The notes: a model not told the origin generated them from the sequence alone. A stretch of DNA of 64,000 nt from Flavobacterium gawalongense (GCF_007097265.1 NZ_VJZP01000009.1:1-64000); one strand, 5' to 3'; positions 17,218 to 26,430 are shown, numbered from the stretch's first letter. Numbers and translations: made by a program.

Positions 17218-17340
17218 GACTTATTTACATAATAAACAACGACAACATCAAGTGAACAGATGACAGGGCAAACGCATGAGTTTAAACATGGTTTAAAAAA
17301 ATATATACTGGTGCGTTTGCCCTGGAACAGATGAAAGAGA
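17218..17340 (+). repeat. Direct repeat, right copy, interrupted by a small element
   Basis: Same 52-bp sequence as 16464-16516, but with a 61-bp element plus a second copy of GAACAGATGA inserted after position 17263. Confidence 0.85.
17264..17324. mobile_element. 61-bp palindromic mini-element with 10-bp target duplication
   Basis: Ends are perfect 13-bp inverted repeats (CAGGGCAAACGCA / TGCGTTTGCCCTG). The centre holds a smaller palindrome, TTTAAAC-ATG-GTTTAAA. GAACAGATGA occurs directly on both sides (17254-17263 and 17325-17334). The uninterrupted paralogous site at 16464-16516 has GAACAGATGA once, so insertion with a 10-bp duplication can be read directly. No coding capacity; it would need a transposase in trans. 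No family name recognised. Confidence 0.8.
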
Positions 17341-17476
17341 TAAGCTTAAAGTCAAAGATATTTAGATTACCCTTTTTGATATGTCAATAAACTTTGAATC
17401 TCTGCTATAGCTAGAACAAAGATTAGTATCTATGTAAGTAAGTTGAAAAAAGTATAAAAATCACTAAAAGTGGGTA

Positions 17477-17507
17477 TTGTGGAAACGAGGTATAGCCCTT
17501 ATTTTTG
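17477..17507 (+). promoter_or_regulatory. Promoter of the 101-aa protein gene
   Basis: TTG at 17477-17479, 20-nt spacer, TATTTTTG at 17500-17507; 61 nt before the ATG. Confidence 0.6.
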
Positions 17508-17568
17508 CAGATATTATTTTTACAAAATATTTAAAGACAATAATAAATAGCTAAAGTAATTTACCCCA

Positions 17569-17874
17569 ATGATTATGAAAAGCCATCAATACATAAACGA
17601 AGAAAGTTTACAAAAGTTTTCTAACATCTTAGCGAATAAAATCCATCATGGATTTACTATTATAGAAAGAAATGATACTTTGCCTTTTGCGGTTTTATCA
17701 AAAGGTAGAAAAGAAGTAGATCACGGGTTTAATTTTTTACTTTGTTGTTTGACATTAGGTATATGGTCTGTTGGTTGGATTTATTTAACTTATGTTTCTT
17801 CCAAAGAAAAAAATATAGTGATAGCAATCGATGAAGATGGAAATACATTTGAAGAAAAATGCTATTCTGAATAG
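17569..17874 (+). CDS. Small membrane protein, unknown
   Basis: 101 aa (or 99 if the second ATG at 17575 is used). The N-terminal ~50 residues are soluble and charged, ending in GRKEVDHGFN. One strong hydrophobic segment (FLLCCLTLGIWSVGWIYLTYV, about 55-77) is followed by a short tail with AIDEDGNTFEEK. The hydrophobic part resembles the single helix seen in many small proteins of this group; no function recognised. Convergent with uvrA, 5 bp from its stop. Confidence 0.65.
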   Translation: MIMKSHQYINEESLQKFSNILANKIHHGFTIIERNDTLPFAVLSKGRKEVDHGFNFLLCCLTLGIWSVGWIYLTYVSSKEKNIVIAIDEDGNTFEEKCYSE

Positions 17875-17879
17875 ATTCC

Positions 17880-20666
17880 TTATAATTTATCCTTTAGGTA
17901 TTTTCCAGTGATTGATTTTTTTATTTTTACGATTTCTTCGGGAGTTCCAACAGCTAATAATTGTCCTCCATTTTCTCCTCCTTCAGGGCCTAAATCAATA
18001 ATCCAGTCGGCACATTTTATAAGATCAAGGTTGTGTTCAATTACAAGTATCGAATGCCCTTTGTCTATCAAAGCATCAAATGAAGCCAATAGTTTCTTAA
18101 TGTCATGAAAATGCAATCCGGTTGTTGGTTCGTCAAAAACAAAAAGTGCTTTGTCTTTTGTGGCCCCTTTTACCAAGAATGAAGCCAGTTTTATACGCTG
18201 GGCTTCTCCACCGGAAAGTGTAGAAGACGATTGTCCTAATTGCACATATCCCAATCCCACATCTTGCAGCGGTTGAAGTTTTTGAGTAATTTTACTTTGC
18301 TTGTTAGCTATAAAAAAGGCAATTGCATCGTCAATAGTCATAGTAAGAATATCGTGAATGTTTTTACCTTCAAAGGCGACTTCCAAGACTTCTTTCTTAA
18401 ATCGTTTTCCATTGCAGGTTTCACAAGGCAATTGCACATCAGCCATGAAAACCATTTCTACATTTATGGAACCTTCCCCTTTGCAGGTTTCGCATCTTCC
18501 GCCATCAACATTAAAAGAAAAATGTTTGGCCTGATAGCCTCTTATTTTTGATAATTTTTCCTTGGCATACAATTCTCGGATATCGTCATAAGCCTTAATA
18601 TAAGTCACCGGATTAGAACGAGAACTTCTTCCAATTGGGTTTTGATCTACATATTCAATATGCTTGATTTGCGAAAATGAACCTGTCATTTCAGTAAATT
18701 GTCCTGCTTTTTCTCCTGCATTCTCCAGCTTTTTTTGCATGGCAGGAAATAGAATTTTTTTGACTAGCGTACTTTTTCCGCTTCCTGAAACTCCTGTGAT
18801 AACTGTCAATACATCCAGCGGAAACGTAACATCTATATTTTGTAGATTGTTTTCTCGGGCTCCTTTTATTTCAATAAAATTCTTGAAAGGTCTTCGTCTC
18901 TTGGGAACGGTAATTTCTAAGTCGCCATTCAAATATTTCGCAGTAAGCGAAGTCGATTTTAGGATTTCATCAAATGTGCCCTGAGCGACTAAATTACCAC
19001 CAAGGGTTCCCGCTTCTGGACCAATATCAATAATCATATCGGCCGCTTTCATGATATCCTCGTCATGTTCTACAACAATAACAGTATTTCCTAAATTACG
19101 AAGCGACAGTAATACTTTTATCAGACGTTCCGTATCTTTTGGGTGTAAACCAATACTGGGTTCGTCAAGAATATACATGGATCCGACTAAACTGCTTCCT
19201 AATGAGGTTGCTAAGTTGATACGTTGTGATTCCCCACCCGAAAGTGTTGCAGAGTTTCTGTTTAATGTCAGATAATCTAATCCTACTTCGGTTAAAAAGG
19301 ATAATCTATTATTGATTTCCACTAATAATCGTTTTGCGATTTGTTTTTCATGGATATCTAAGTCAATACTTTCGAAAAAAGTAACCAAATGCTTAATAGG
19401 TAAGTCAACTAGATCAGAAACAGTTTTGGAATTGATCTTTACATAGGAGGCTTCTATTCGCAAGCGTTTGCCTTTGCAGGAATAACATTTGGTTTTGCCT
19501 CTATAACGAGAAAGCATCACACGGTTTTGAATCTTATAATTTTTTTCTTCTAATTCCTTAAAGAAATCATTTAAGCCTTGGAAGTAGTTATTTCCATTCC
19601 AAATCAATTCTTTTTGATCTTCAGATAATTGATAAAAAGGTTTATGGATGGGAAAATCGAATTTGTAAGCGTTGTTTACCAATTCGTCCCGAAACCAGCT
19701 CATACTTTCGCCTCTCCAAGGAAAAATGGCGTTTTCGTATACAGATAAGGTCGTATTTGGTACCACTAATTCGGCATCAATTCCTATAATATTTCCGTAA
19801 CCTTCACATACAGGACACGCTCCGTAAGGATTGTTGAAACTGAATAAATGTACATTTGGTTCTAGGAAGGTAATACCGTCCAATTCGAAATTATTAGAAT
19901 AAGAAAACTTTTTATCCGAATTTAATTCCTGTAAATAACAAATTCCCTTGCCTTCAAAAAAAGCGGTTTGAACTGCATCAGCAAGTCGATTATAAAATTC
20001 TTCTTCGTCTTTAACTACAATTCTGTCTATAATGAGCTTTATATCTTTATTGTCTAAAGAATGTTGGTCTATTTCGTCCAAACGAACCATTTGATTATTA
20101 ACTAAAATTCGTGCAAATCCTTGTTGCAAAAGTACTTTTAGTTTGTCTTCCAGTTTTCTGCCATCTTCCAGATGAACAGGAGCAAGGAGTAGCCATTTGC
20201 TATCAATATCGAAACATTTCACATCGGTAACTACATCGGTAACCGTATTTTTTTTTACTTCTCGACCTGAAATAGGAGAATAGGTTCGTCCAATTCGGGC
20301 AAATAATAGTTTTATATAATCATAAATTTCCGTTGAAGTTCCTACTGTAGAACGGGCATTTGTAGTATTTACTTTTTGTTCAATAGCAATTGCAGGTGCA
20401 ATACCTTTGATATATTCAACTTTTGGTTTGTCTAATCGACCAAGAAATTGTCGCGCATACGATGACAAACTTTCTACATATCGGCGCTGTCCTTCGGCGT
20501 ACAAAGTGTCAAATGCCAGACTTGATTTTCCGGATCCGGAAAGTCCTGTAATAACAACTAATTTATTTCGAGGAATCGCAACATCTACATTTTTTAAGTT
20601 ATGTACTTGTGCGCCTTTGATAATAATATTTTTCTTAGAATCTAATTTAGAAAGGTCAACTTGCAT
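17880..20666 (-). CDS. uvrA: UvrABC excinuclease subunit A
   Basis: 928 aa, close to the usual ~940. It has two ABC ATPase modules: Walker [10 protein letters not shown] (K47) and GVSGSGKST (about 630), signatures LSGGESQRI and LSGGEAQRI, and Walker B followed by DEPSIGLHP and DEPTTGLH. Zinc-binding CxxC pairs are seen in CPVCEGYG (about 270), CYSCKGKR (about 395) and [17 protein letters not shown] (about 720-745). It scans DNA for bulky lesions with UvrB in nucleotide excision repair. Single gene; CAAAAGTA at 20685-20692 is a possible -7 box on the minus strand. Confidence 0.97.
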   Translation of the reverse strand: MQVDLSKLDSKKNIIIKGAQVHNLKNVDVAIPRNKLVVITGLSGSGKSSLAFDTLYAEGQRRYVESLSSYARQFLGRLDKPKVEYIKGIAPAIAIEQKVNTTNARSTVGTSTEIYDYIKLLFARIGRTYSPISGREVKKNTVTDVVTDVKCFDIDSKWLLLAPVHLEDGRKLEDKLKVLLQQGFARILVNNQMVRLDEIDQHSLDNKDIKLIIDRIVVKDEEEFYNRLADAVQTAFFEGKGICYLQELNSDKKFSYSNNFELDGITFLEPNVHLFSFNNPYGACPVCEGYGNIIGIDAELVVPNTTLSVYENAIFPWRGESMSWFRDELVNNAYKFDFPIHKPFYQLSEDQKELIWNGNNYFQGLNDFFKELEEKNYKIQNRVMLSRYRGKTKCYSCKGKRLRIEASYVKINSKTVSDLVDLPIKHLVTFFESIDLDIHEKQIAKRLLVEINNRLSFLTEVGLDYLTLNRNSATLSGGESQRINLATSLGSSLVGSMYILDEPSIGLHPKDTERLIKVLLSLRNLGNTVIVVEHDEDIMKAADMIIDIGPEAGTLGGNLVAQGTFDEILKSTSLTAKYLNGDLEITVPKRRRPFKNFIEIKGARENNLQNIDVTFPLDVLTVITGVSGSGKSTLVKKILFPAMQKKLENAGEKAGQFTEMTGSFSQIKHIEYVDQNPIGRSSRSNPVTYIKAYDDIRELYAKEKLSKIRGYQAKHFSFNVDGGRCETCKGEGSINVEMVFMADVQLPCETCNGKRFKKEVLEVAFEGKNIHDILTMTIDDAIAFFIANKQSKITQKLQPLQDVGLGYVQLGQSSSTLSGGEAQRIKLASFLVKGATKDKALFVFDEPTTGLHFHDIKKLLASFDALIDKGHSILVIEHNLDLIKCADWIIDLGPEGGENGGQLLAVGTPEEIVKIKKSITGKYLKDKL

Positions 20667-20970
20667 AAAAACAATTAATTTTCACAAAAGTAATCAATTT
20701 TCATCGGAGAAATTAAGTTGAGAAATCACAAATCACAAATTGGGATTTTTAATTGAATGAAATCAGAAAAGCAATTCTTGAAATTCTTTATGCTTATTAA
20801 ATTTCTTGTTAAATAGTTTTATAGATGTATTTTTTAATTTTTTAAACATAATAGTTTTAAAAAAATATTTTTTCATCTTGTTATTGCGTATATTTATATC
20901 ACCCGAACGTAAAATCTTAGCCTGAATTTTAACATTTTTATTCTATAGATGTTAATTTTTCTTAATTTAA

Positions 20971-21003
20971 TTTGTTTGTTAAAATAATTATTCGCTAAAT
21001 TTG
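20971..21003 (+). promoter_or_regulatory. Promoter of the ECF sigma-factor gene
   Basis: TTTGTTTG at 20971-20978 and TAAATTTG at 20996-21003 (17- or 21-nt spacer). It lies in the 433-bp gap between uvrA and the sigma gene; I see nothing else of note in that gap apart from AT-rich sequence. The leader would be about 90 nt. Confidence 0.65.
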
Positions 21004-21099
21004 AGCATTAAAATAACCCTAATTAATCATCAGCCTATAGTATAAAACTACTTTTTAGAGAAAATTCTCCATTTTAATTAAAAACTAAAAAGTATAACT

Positions 21100-21684
21100 A
21101 TGGCTAATACACAACTTCCAGACGCATTATTGGTTCAGGATTATGTTGCAGGTAATGAAGATGCCTTAGCTTCATTAATCAAAAGACACGAATCAAAAAT
21201 TTATGGTTTTATATATTCTAAAATCTCTGATAGAGATACATCGAATGATATTTTTCAAGATACCTTTATTAAGGTAATAAGAACCTTAAAATCAAATTCC
21301 TATAATGAAGAAGGAAAGTTCTTACCATGGGTAATGAGAATTTCTCATAATCTTATTGTTGATCATTATCGGAAAAATAAAAAAATGCCGATGTTTAGAG
21401 AAACGGAAGAATTTTCTATTTTTTCAATAATGTCTGATGATTCTCTTACAATTGAAAACAAAATAATATCGGAACAGGTCGAAATGGATTTGAAAAAACT
21501 TATCGAAGAACTTCCTATAGATCAAAAAGAAGTTTTGGTCATGAGAATGTATCAAGATATGAGTTTTAAAGAAATTTCTGAAACAACTGGAGTCAGTATC
21601 AATACTGCTTTAGGAAGAATGCGTTATGCATTAATGAATTTAAGAAAAGTTATAGATAAACATCAAATTGTTTTGACTAATTAA
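21100..21684 (+). CDS. RNA polymerase sigma factor, ECF/sigma-70 family
   Basis: 194 aa. Region 2 (about 20-90) holds KIYGFIYSKISDRDTSNDIFQDTFIKV and WVMRISHNLIVDHYRKNKK. Region 4 (about 125-180) holds LPIDQKEVLVMRMYQDMSFKEISE and the HTH TGVSINTALGRMRYALMNLRK. Regions 1.1 and 3 are absent, as in the ECF class. No anti-sigma factor gene lies beside it; a 47-aa ORF follows instead. Its regulon is not evident from the window. Confidence 0.92.
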   Translation: MANTQLPDALLVQDYVAGNEDALASLIKRHESKIYGFIYSKISDRDTSNDIFQDTFIKVIRTLKSNSYNEEGKFLPWVMRISHNLIVDHYRKNKKMPMFRETEEFSIFSIMSDDSLTIENKIISEQVEMDLKKLIEELPIDQKEVLVMRMYQDMSFKEISETTGVSINTALGRMRYALMNLRKVIDKHQIVLTN

Positions 21685-21735
21685 TAATAAATCGAAACTT
21701 GCTGCGTTGTAATATAAAAACAAATTTATTACAAT

Positions 21736-21879
21736 ATGGCAAAAATTTACTCCAAAAAATCATTAGTCACTAAGAAGATGAAGCCCGAGAAAGAAATCGT
21801 TTCTTTTTTATTGAATTATTCAAAAGCGTTGAGCATAATAAAAATAGAAGATAAAAGTTTCGAAATTATAGCTAATTAA
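21736..21879 (+). CDS. 47-aa conserved-looking small protein downstream of the sigma factor
   Basis: ATG at 21736, stop TAA at 21877-21879. Sequence features: a basic front (AKIYSKKSLVTKKMKPEK), a hydrophobic/amphipathic middle (EIVSFLLNYSKAL) and an acidic-hydrophobic end. The ORF follows the sigma gene by 51 bp on the same strand with no terminator between, so it is probably co-transcribed. It has no membrane helix and no recognised family. A small regulator of the sigma factor is one possibility, but that is speculation. Confidence 0.6.
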   Translation: MAKIYSKKSLVTKKMKPEKEIVSFLLNYSKALSIIKIEDKSFEIIAN

Positions 21880-21955
21880 AAACAGTCAATTTAAGTATTG
21901 GATGGTATTGTATTGAAAAAAATCAAGGTTCTGTTTTTTAGGACTTGAATAACCA

Positions 21956-21990
21956 GATTCCACTAATTTTATTTTAAAATTAGTGGAATC
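21956..21990. terminator. 15-bp hairpin between the 47-aa gene and nth
   Basis: GATTCCACTAATTTT / AAAATTAGTGGAATC around a 5-nt loop, touching the nth stop codon. There is no T-run on the plus side, so it is more a boundary hairpin than a classic terminator. Confidence 0.55.
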
Positions 21991-21992
21991 TC

Positions 21993-22661
21993 CTATTTAG
22001 AGGAGGAGTTCTGTTTTTTGTAGTAGTCATCTAAAACTGTCTTCCTTCCAATTGTTTTGGTGATAATGTCTTTTTCTAAATCCCAACCTCGAGCTGGTGA
22101 ATATTCCCGTCCATACCAAATGATTTGTAAATGCAGATCATTCCATAATTCCTCTGGGAAAATGCGTTTTGCATCCTTCTCCGTTTGAACCACATTTTTC
22201 CCATTAGTCAAATTCCACCGATACATTAATCGATGAATATGCGTATCAACGGGAAATGCAGGAACTCCAAAAGCCTGAGACATCACCACGCTTGCGGTTT
22301 TATGTCCCACAGCCGGTAATTCTTCTAAATATTCAAAACTCTGCGGGACTTTTCCGCCGTGTTTATCAATTAAAATATGGGATAAACCATGAATACCTTT
22401 CGATTTCATTGGCGACAAGCCACAAGGTCGTATGATTTCCTTAATCTCTTCCACTGACATTTTAATCATATCATACGGATTATCCGCTTTGGCAAAAAGT
22501 AAAGGTGTAATTTGATTCACGCGAACATCCGTGCATTGTGCCGAAAGTAAAACCGCAATCAGTAAAGTATAAGGATCTTTATGGTCTAGCGGAATAGGAA
22601 TCGTTGGGTACAATTCTTTTAACGTATTTATAACAAATGTTACACGTTCCTGTTTATTCAT
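21993..22661 (-). CDS. nth: Endonuclease III-like DNA glycosylase, lacking the 4Fe-4S cluster
   Basis: 222 aa. Helix-hairpin-helix LPAVGHKTASVV carries catalytic K121, and PVDTHIHR carries catalytic D139, as in a bifunctional glycosylase/AP lyase that removes oxidised pyrimidines. The C-terminus, which in E. coli Nth holds four cysteines for a 4Fe-4S cluster, reads IIWYGREYSPARGWDLEKD with no cysteine at all. Cluster-less members exist, so activity is likely retained. Monocistronic; divergent from bcp. Confidence 0.9.
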   Translation of the reverse strand: MNKQERVTFVINTLKELYPTIPIPLDHKDPYTLLIAVLLSAQCTDVRVNQITPLLFAKADNPYDMIKMSVEEIKEIIRPCGLSPMKSKGIHGLSHILIDKHGGKVPQSFEYLEELPAVGHKTASVVMSQAFGVPAFPVDTHIHRLMYRWNLTNGKNVVQTEKDAKRIFPEELWNDLHLQIIWYGREYSPARGWDLEKDIITKTIGRKTVLDDYYKKQNSSSK

Positions 22662-22723
22662 TTTTGTATTTTTATAAAGAGTAAAAATAGTATAATTTCT
22701 ATTAGGTGCCTAATCCAGTTTTG

Positions 22724-22746
22724 CGTTACAATCCCGAAACTTCGGG
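22724..22746. repeat. Possible decayed fragment of the interspersed repeat
   Basis: CGTTACAATC directly followed by the small hairpin CCCGAA-AC-TTCGGG. CGTTACAATC is also the inner flank of repeat copy B (near 45726). Only this flank is recognisable, so the assignment is tentative. The rest of the 282-bp nth-bcp gap shows nothing else. Confidence 0.35.
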
Positions 22747-22943
22747 ACTCATTTTTATAGCTTTTTTTCTAAGTAATTGCAAGAGCTTCCTTTGGTCGAT
22801 TTGCTATTACAAGAAAAAAATAGTTATAAAAATTCCGGGGTTTTCACTTCACCCTGGGGCATTTAGAATAGAAACAAGAAGTAAATTGCTAGAATTACAC
22901 AAAAATAAAAAATTAAGAATTTAACAAACAAAAAATCTAAATA

Positions 22944-23396
22944 ATGACAACATTAAAAAAAGGAGATAAAGCACCCAATTTTTCTGGTCTGGATCAAGAC
23001 GGAAAAGCACATCAATTAGCCGATTATAAAGGGAAAAAATTGGTCGTTTTCTTTTATCCAAAAGCCGATACACCGGGATGCACTGCCGAAGCCTGTGATC
23101 TAAGAGATAATTTTGAGCGTTTCAAAGCCAATAATTATGAGCTTCTGGGTGTAAGTGCCGATGCGCAAAAAGCCCAGGCAAAGTTCAAAGAAAAATATGA
23201 TTTCCCTTTTCCATTATTGGCAGATGAAGATAAATCTGTAATTCAAGCTTTTGGAGTTTGGGGTCCAAAGAAATTTATGGGAAAAGAATATGATGGGATT
23301 CACAGAACCACATTTGTAATCGATGAAAACGGAATTATTGATGAGGTAATTTCTGATGTAAAAACCAAAGCGCATGCTGCACAGATATTGAAGTAA
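22944..23396 (+). CDS. bcp: Thioredoxin-dependent thiol peroxidase (BCP/PrxQ)
   Basis: 150 aa, usual length. The active-site segment FYPKADTPGCTAEACDLRD gives peroxidatic C46 and resolving C51 five residues later, the PrxQ/BCP pattern. It reduces hydrogen peroxide and organic peroxides in the cytoplasm using thioredoxin. Followed by a terminator. Confidence 0.95.
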   Translation: MTTLKKGDKAPNFSGLDQDGKAHQLADYKGKKLVVFFYPKADTPGCTAEACDLRDNFERFKANNYELLGVSADAQKAQAKFKEKYDFPFPLLADEDKSVIQAFGVWGPKKFMGKEYDGIHRTTFVIDENGIIDEVISDVKTKAHAAQILK

Positions 23397-23453
23397 GTGT
23401 TCAGTCTCAGATAACAGATTTTAGACACAATTATCAGAATTTGAAGATAAAGT

Positions 23454-23496
23454 AAAAGCCAAAAAAGGATAAATCATCTCTTTCTTGGCTTTTTTG
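23454..23496 (+). terminator. Intrinsic terminator after bcp
   Basis: AAAAGCCAA / TTGGCTTTT with a 22-nt loop and a T-run. Confidence 0.6.
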
Positions 23497-23559
23497 TTTG
23501 ATTAAAATATCGAATTCAATATTTCTGATAACTGCTATCTGAAATCTGAATACTATTCA

Positions 23560-25020
23560 CTAATTACTTTCTTTCAACACTTTACTTGGGTCATACCCAA
23601 AAAGGTGATGTTCCTTGATTATTTCAGCAATACCGGAAGGAAGCATAGTTTCCCATCCTGGTTTTCCTTGGCTTATCATGTTAAGTACTTCACGAGAGAA
23701 TACCTCCAGAATATTAGGGTCATAATCTACAATATCGACAACTTTACCATTGAATTTGAAGAATTTGTACAATTCTTTCATTCTAGGATGCACTTTCAAA
23801 TTATCTGAAGTAATAATTTCACCGTTTTCGCCAATCATTGGATATAAAAAGACTTTCATATCACGGTAAAATAATTTTCCGAAAGCTTCCAGAATTCCAC
23901 CACTTAAATGACGATAGTATTTTTCATCAAAAATATCAACCAAATTATTTACACCCATTGCTAATCCCATTCGGGCTTTGGTGTAATTGGCAAAATACTC
24001 GACCACTTTATAATATTCTTGGAAATTAGAGATCATCACCGTTTGTCCCAACGAACAAAGTAATTCGGCGCGATCCATAAAATCTCTTTCGTCTATTTCA
24101 CCATCAGATCGTAAATTCGAAAGTGTAATTTCAAAAACAACAAGTGTATTATCAACTTCCACTTTATTCTCATTCAGAAACATTTTCAATGATTTCTCAT
24201 ACATGTCCATGTTTACTTTAGTAACCGGACGGAAACTACCTCTAAAAGCAAGAATGTTTTTTTTGTATAATATGGCTGCAGGAAGTATGTTTTTTCCATC
24301 TGGATTAAACATAACCGCATCGGTCATTCCATTTTTAACCAGCTGTAAACTCATCAAACGATTATCTACATCTGCAAAACGTGGTCCTGAGAAATTAATA
24401 GTGTCTATTTCTAGCTGATCTTTATCTAAATGGTCGTATAAATAACGCAACAAACGTTTAGGGTCATTGTATTTGTAGTATGCACCATAAATTAAATTTA
24501 CGCCAAGAATACCAAGTGTTTCTTGTTGTAAGCGGACATCAGTTTCTTTAAAACGAATGTGAATAATAATTTCATTATAATCCTCATCCGGTTCAATTTG
24601 ATAGCGAATACCAACCCAACCATGTCCTTTAAACTGTTTGGCAAAGTCTATTGTAGCAACTGTATTGGCATAGCTGAAAAACATTTTATTGGGATGTTTT
24701 TCTCGACTTAAACGTTCTTCGATTAATTGTCCTTCAAAGGTGAGCATTTTTTTAAGTCGGCTTTCCGTTACATAACGGCCGTCTTTTTCTATACCATATA
24801 CGGCATCACTAAAATCTTTGTCATAGGCCGACATTGCTTTTGCAATAGTACCTGAAGAACCACCCGATCTAAAAAAATGTCTTACGGTTTCTTGTCCAGC
24901 ACCAATTTCTGCGAAAGTTCCGTAAATATTTTCATTCAAATTGATACGAAGTGCCTTGTCTTTTATGGAAGGAATTTGCTCGATGACTTTGTCACCTTTT
25001 AATTTTATTTCAGTACCCAT
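23560..25020 (-). CDS. Conserved protein of unknown function (486 aa)
   Basis: A soluble protein with no signal peptide or membrane helix. Conspicuous segments: TFAEIGAGQETVRHFFRSGGSSGTIA (about 35-60, a glycine-rich stretch), FFSYANTVATIDFAKQFKGHGWVGIRYQ (about 118-145), VMFNPDGKNILPAAILYKKNILAFRGSFRP (about 236-265) and an acidic YDPNILEVFSREVLNM near the end. I recall this family carrying unreliable names such as nicotinate-nucleotide adenylyltransferase or TonB-dependent receptor in annotations; neither fits, since there is no HxGH nucleotidyltransferase motif and no barrel. Its minus-strand -7 box is probably CAAAGTTA at 25048-25055. Divergent from the MBL hydrolase gene. Confidence 0.7.
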   Translation of the reverse strand: MGTEIKLKGDKVIEQIPSIKDKALRINLNENIYGTFAEIGAGQETVRHFFRSGGSSGTIAKAMSAYDKDFSDAVYGIEKDGRYVTESRLKKMLTFEGQLIEERLSREKHPNKMFFSYANTVATIDFAKQFKGHGWVGIRYQIEPDEDYNEIIIHIRFKETDVRLQQETLGILGVNLIYGAYYKYNDPKRLLRYLYDHLDKDQLEIDTINFSGPRFADVDNRLMSLQLVKNGMTDAVMFNPDGKNILPAAILYKKNILAFRGSFRPVTKVNMDMYEKSLKMFLNENKVEVDNTLVVFEITLSNLRSDGEIDERDFMDRAELLCSLGQTVMISNFQEYYKVVEYFANYTKARMGLAMGVNNLVDIFDEKYYRHLSGGILEAFGKLFYRDMKVFLYPMIGENGEIITSDNLKVHPRMKELYKFFKFNGKVVDIVDYDPNILEVFSREVLNMISQGKPGWETMLPSGIAEIIKEHHLFGYDPSKVLKESN

Positions 25021-25047
25021 TTTGTTTTAAATATGGCTAATATGTTA

Positions 25048-25055
25048 CAAAGTTA
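25048..25055 (-). promoter_or_regulatory. Putative -7 box of the 486-aa protein gene
   Basis: Reads TAACTTTG on the minus strand (TANNTTTG), 28 nt before the start codon. No clear -33 element. Confidence 0.45.
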
Positions 25056-25115
25056 ATTAAATAGGTTTCTAATGAAAGATAATTAACCCTATTTTTGTAA
25101 AAAAATCTAATTGAA

Positions 25116-25880
25116 TTGAAGGTATATTTTTTAGGCACCGGTACATCACAAGGAATTCCCGTTATAGGGAGTAATCATCCAGTATGTAAAAGTACTGATT
25201 TTAAGGATAAAAGGCTACGGGTTTCAGTTTGGGTTTCTTGGGAAAATCATTCTTTCGTAATCGATTGCGGACCTGATTTTAGACAACAAATGCTTTTTTC
25301 AAATTGCCAAAAAGTAGACGGAATCTTATTTACCCATGAACATTCCGATCATACCGCTGGTTTGGATGATATTCGTCCGTTTAATTTTAAACAAGGTGAG
25401 ATTCCAATTTATGCGCATCAAAGGGTAATTGATAATCTAAAAAAACGTTTCGATTATGTTTTTGAAACCATAAACAGATACCCAGGAGCACCTTGTGTAA
25501 AAACGATTGAAGTAATCAATAATCAGCCATTTTCTATTGGTGATAAAACTGCCATTCCTATAGATGTGATGCATGCGGGTCTCCAGGTTTTTGGTTATAG
25601 AATAGATGATTTTGCCTATTTGACGGATGTGAAAACAATTGAAGATGCTGAAATAGAAAAATTAAAAAATCTAAAGGTATTGGTGATAAATGCTTTGCGT
25701 GAAGAATCTCATTTTGCGCATTTCAATTTGCAGGAAGCATTAGATTTTATAACTTTGGTTCAGCCTAAAAAAGCCTATATTACTCACATCAGTCATATTC
25801 TTGGTTTTCATGAGGAAGTACAAAAAAGACTTCCGGAAAACGTTTTCCTTGCATATGATAATCTGGAAATTACAATTTAA
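25116..25880 (+). CDS. Metallo-beta-lactamase-fold hydrolase (PhnP/RNase Z-like family)
   Basis: 254 aa. The metal-binding motif H74-E-H76-S-D78-H79 (FTHEHSDHTAGLDD) and the following DVMHAG and THISHILGFHEE segments are typical of PhnP-type phosphodiesterases. The front FLGTGTSQGIPVIG is also diagnostic. Start is TTG at 25116, the only start that keeps KVYFLGTGT complete. A -7-like TATTTTTG lies at 25090-25097. The following gene starts 11 bp after its stop. Confidence 0.88.
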   Translation: MKVYFLGTGTSQGIPVIGSNHPVCKSTDFKDKRLRVSVWVSWENHSFVIDCGPDFRQQMLFSNCQKVDGILFTHEHSDHTAGLDDIRPFNFKQGEIPIYAHQRVIDNLKKRFDYVFETINRYPGAPCVKTIEVINNQPFSIGDKTAIPIDVMHAGLQVFGYRIDDFAYLTDVKTIEDAEIEKLKNLKVLVINALREESHFAHFNLQEALDFITLVQPKKAYITHISHILGFHEEVQKRLPENVFLAYDNLEITI

Positions 25881-25891
25881 TCAGTCTTAAA

Positions 25892-26392
25892 ATGAAAAAA
25901 TCATTATTGCTTTACGCTTTTATTCTAGCTTTACTATTTAATGTTTACACTTATATGTTTTTGAGTAAGGAAGTAACTTTTGAACAGGATAGATATAAAA
26001 AGGTAACTACAAAGTTGAAAGACAGTTTGAATTCGGTTAAAAATAAATTAGTGGACGCCAACTATTTTTCTTTGGAAAAAAATGAAAATGCCCAAAACTA
26101 TTTTGAATCTTCAAACTCAGGAAAGATAATTCAATATGAAAAATTAATTCCTTTTGTAACCGAGAAATTATTGGATTATAATTCAAATCCTAATGGAAAT
26201 CCTTATGTAGGTCAGGATAAAATTGGGGCTAATAAATTCATCATTAATAAAGTTAAAATTCTAAACCATCGATGGATTATTGCTGATTTTAGTGATGGTG
26301 AAATTTGGGGAGAAGTATTATTGAAATACTTTGTCAACGATGATGATAGCATTACGTTTGAAGTAAATCAATCATTATTGTATCAAAAATAA
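25892..26392 (+). CDS. Membrane-anchored hypothetical protein
   Basis: 166 aa. One N-terminal membrane helix (LLLYAFILALLFNVYTYMFL) is followed by a charged coiled-coil-like stretch (about 35-60) and a small domain with NHRWIIADFSDGEIWGEVLLKYFV near the C-terminus. It probably faces the periplasm. No family recognised. 11 bp behind the MBL hydrolase gene, so likely co-transcribed. Confidence 0.7.
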   Translation: MKKSLLLYAFILALLFNVYTYMFLSKEVTFEQDRYKKVTTKLKDSLNSVKNKLVDANYFSLEKNENAQNYFESSNSGKIIQYEKLIPFVTEKLLDYNSNPNGNPYVGQDKIGANKFIINKVKILNHRWIIADFSDGEIWGEVLLKYFVNDDDSITFEVNQSLLYQK

Positions 26393-26401
26393 AGTATATT
26401 T

Positions 26402-26430
26402 CAGTCGCAGTTCTTAGTTCACTGCGACTG
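26402..26430. terminator. Hairpin between convergent genes
   Basis: CAGTCGCAG / CTGCGACTG with an 11-nt loop, between the 166-aa protein and the esterase. Weak or no T-run. Confidence 0.45.

Noticed and set aside
17908-20721. Several plus-strand ORFs of 60-106 aa
   Set aside because: All antisense to uvrA and its leader; no independent evidence.
22706-22924. 72-aa ORF between nth and bcp
   Set aside because: Spans a repeat-like hairpin and the bcp leader, low-complexity tail, no family resemblance.
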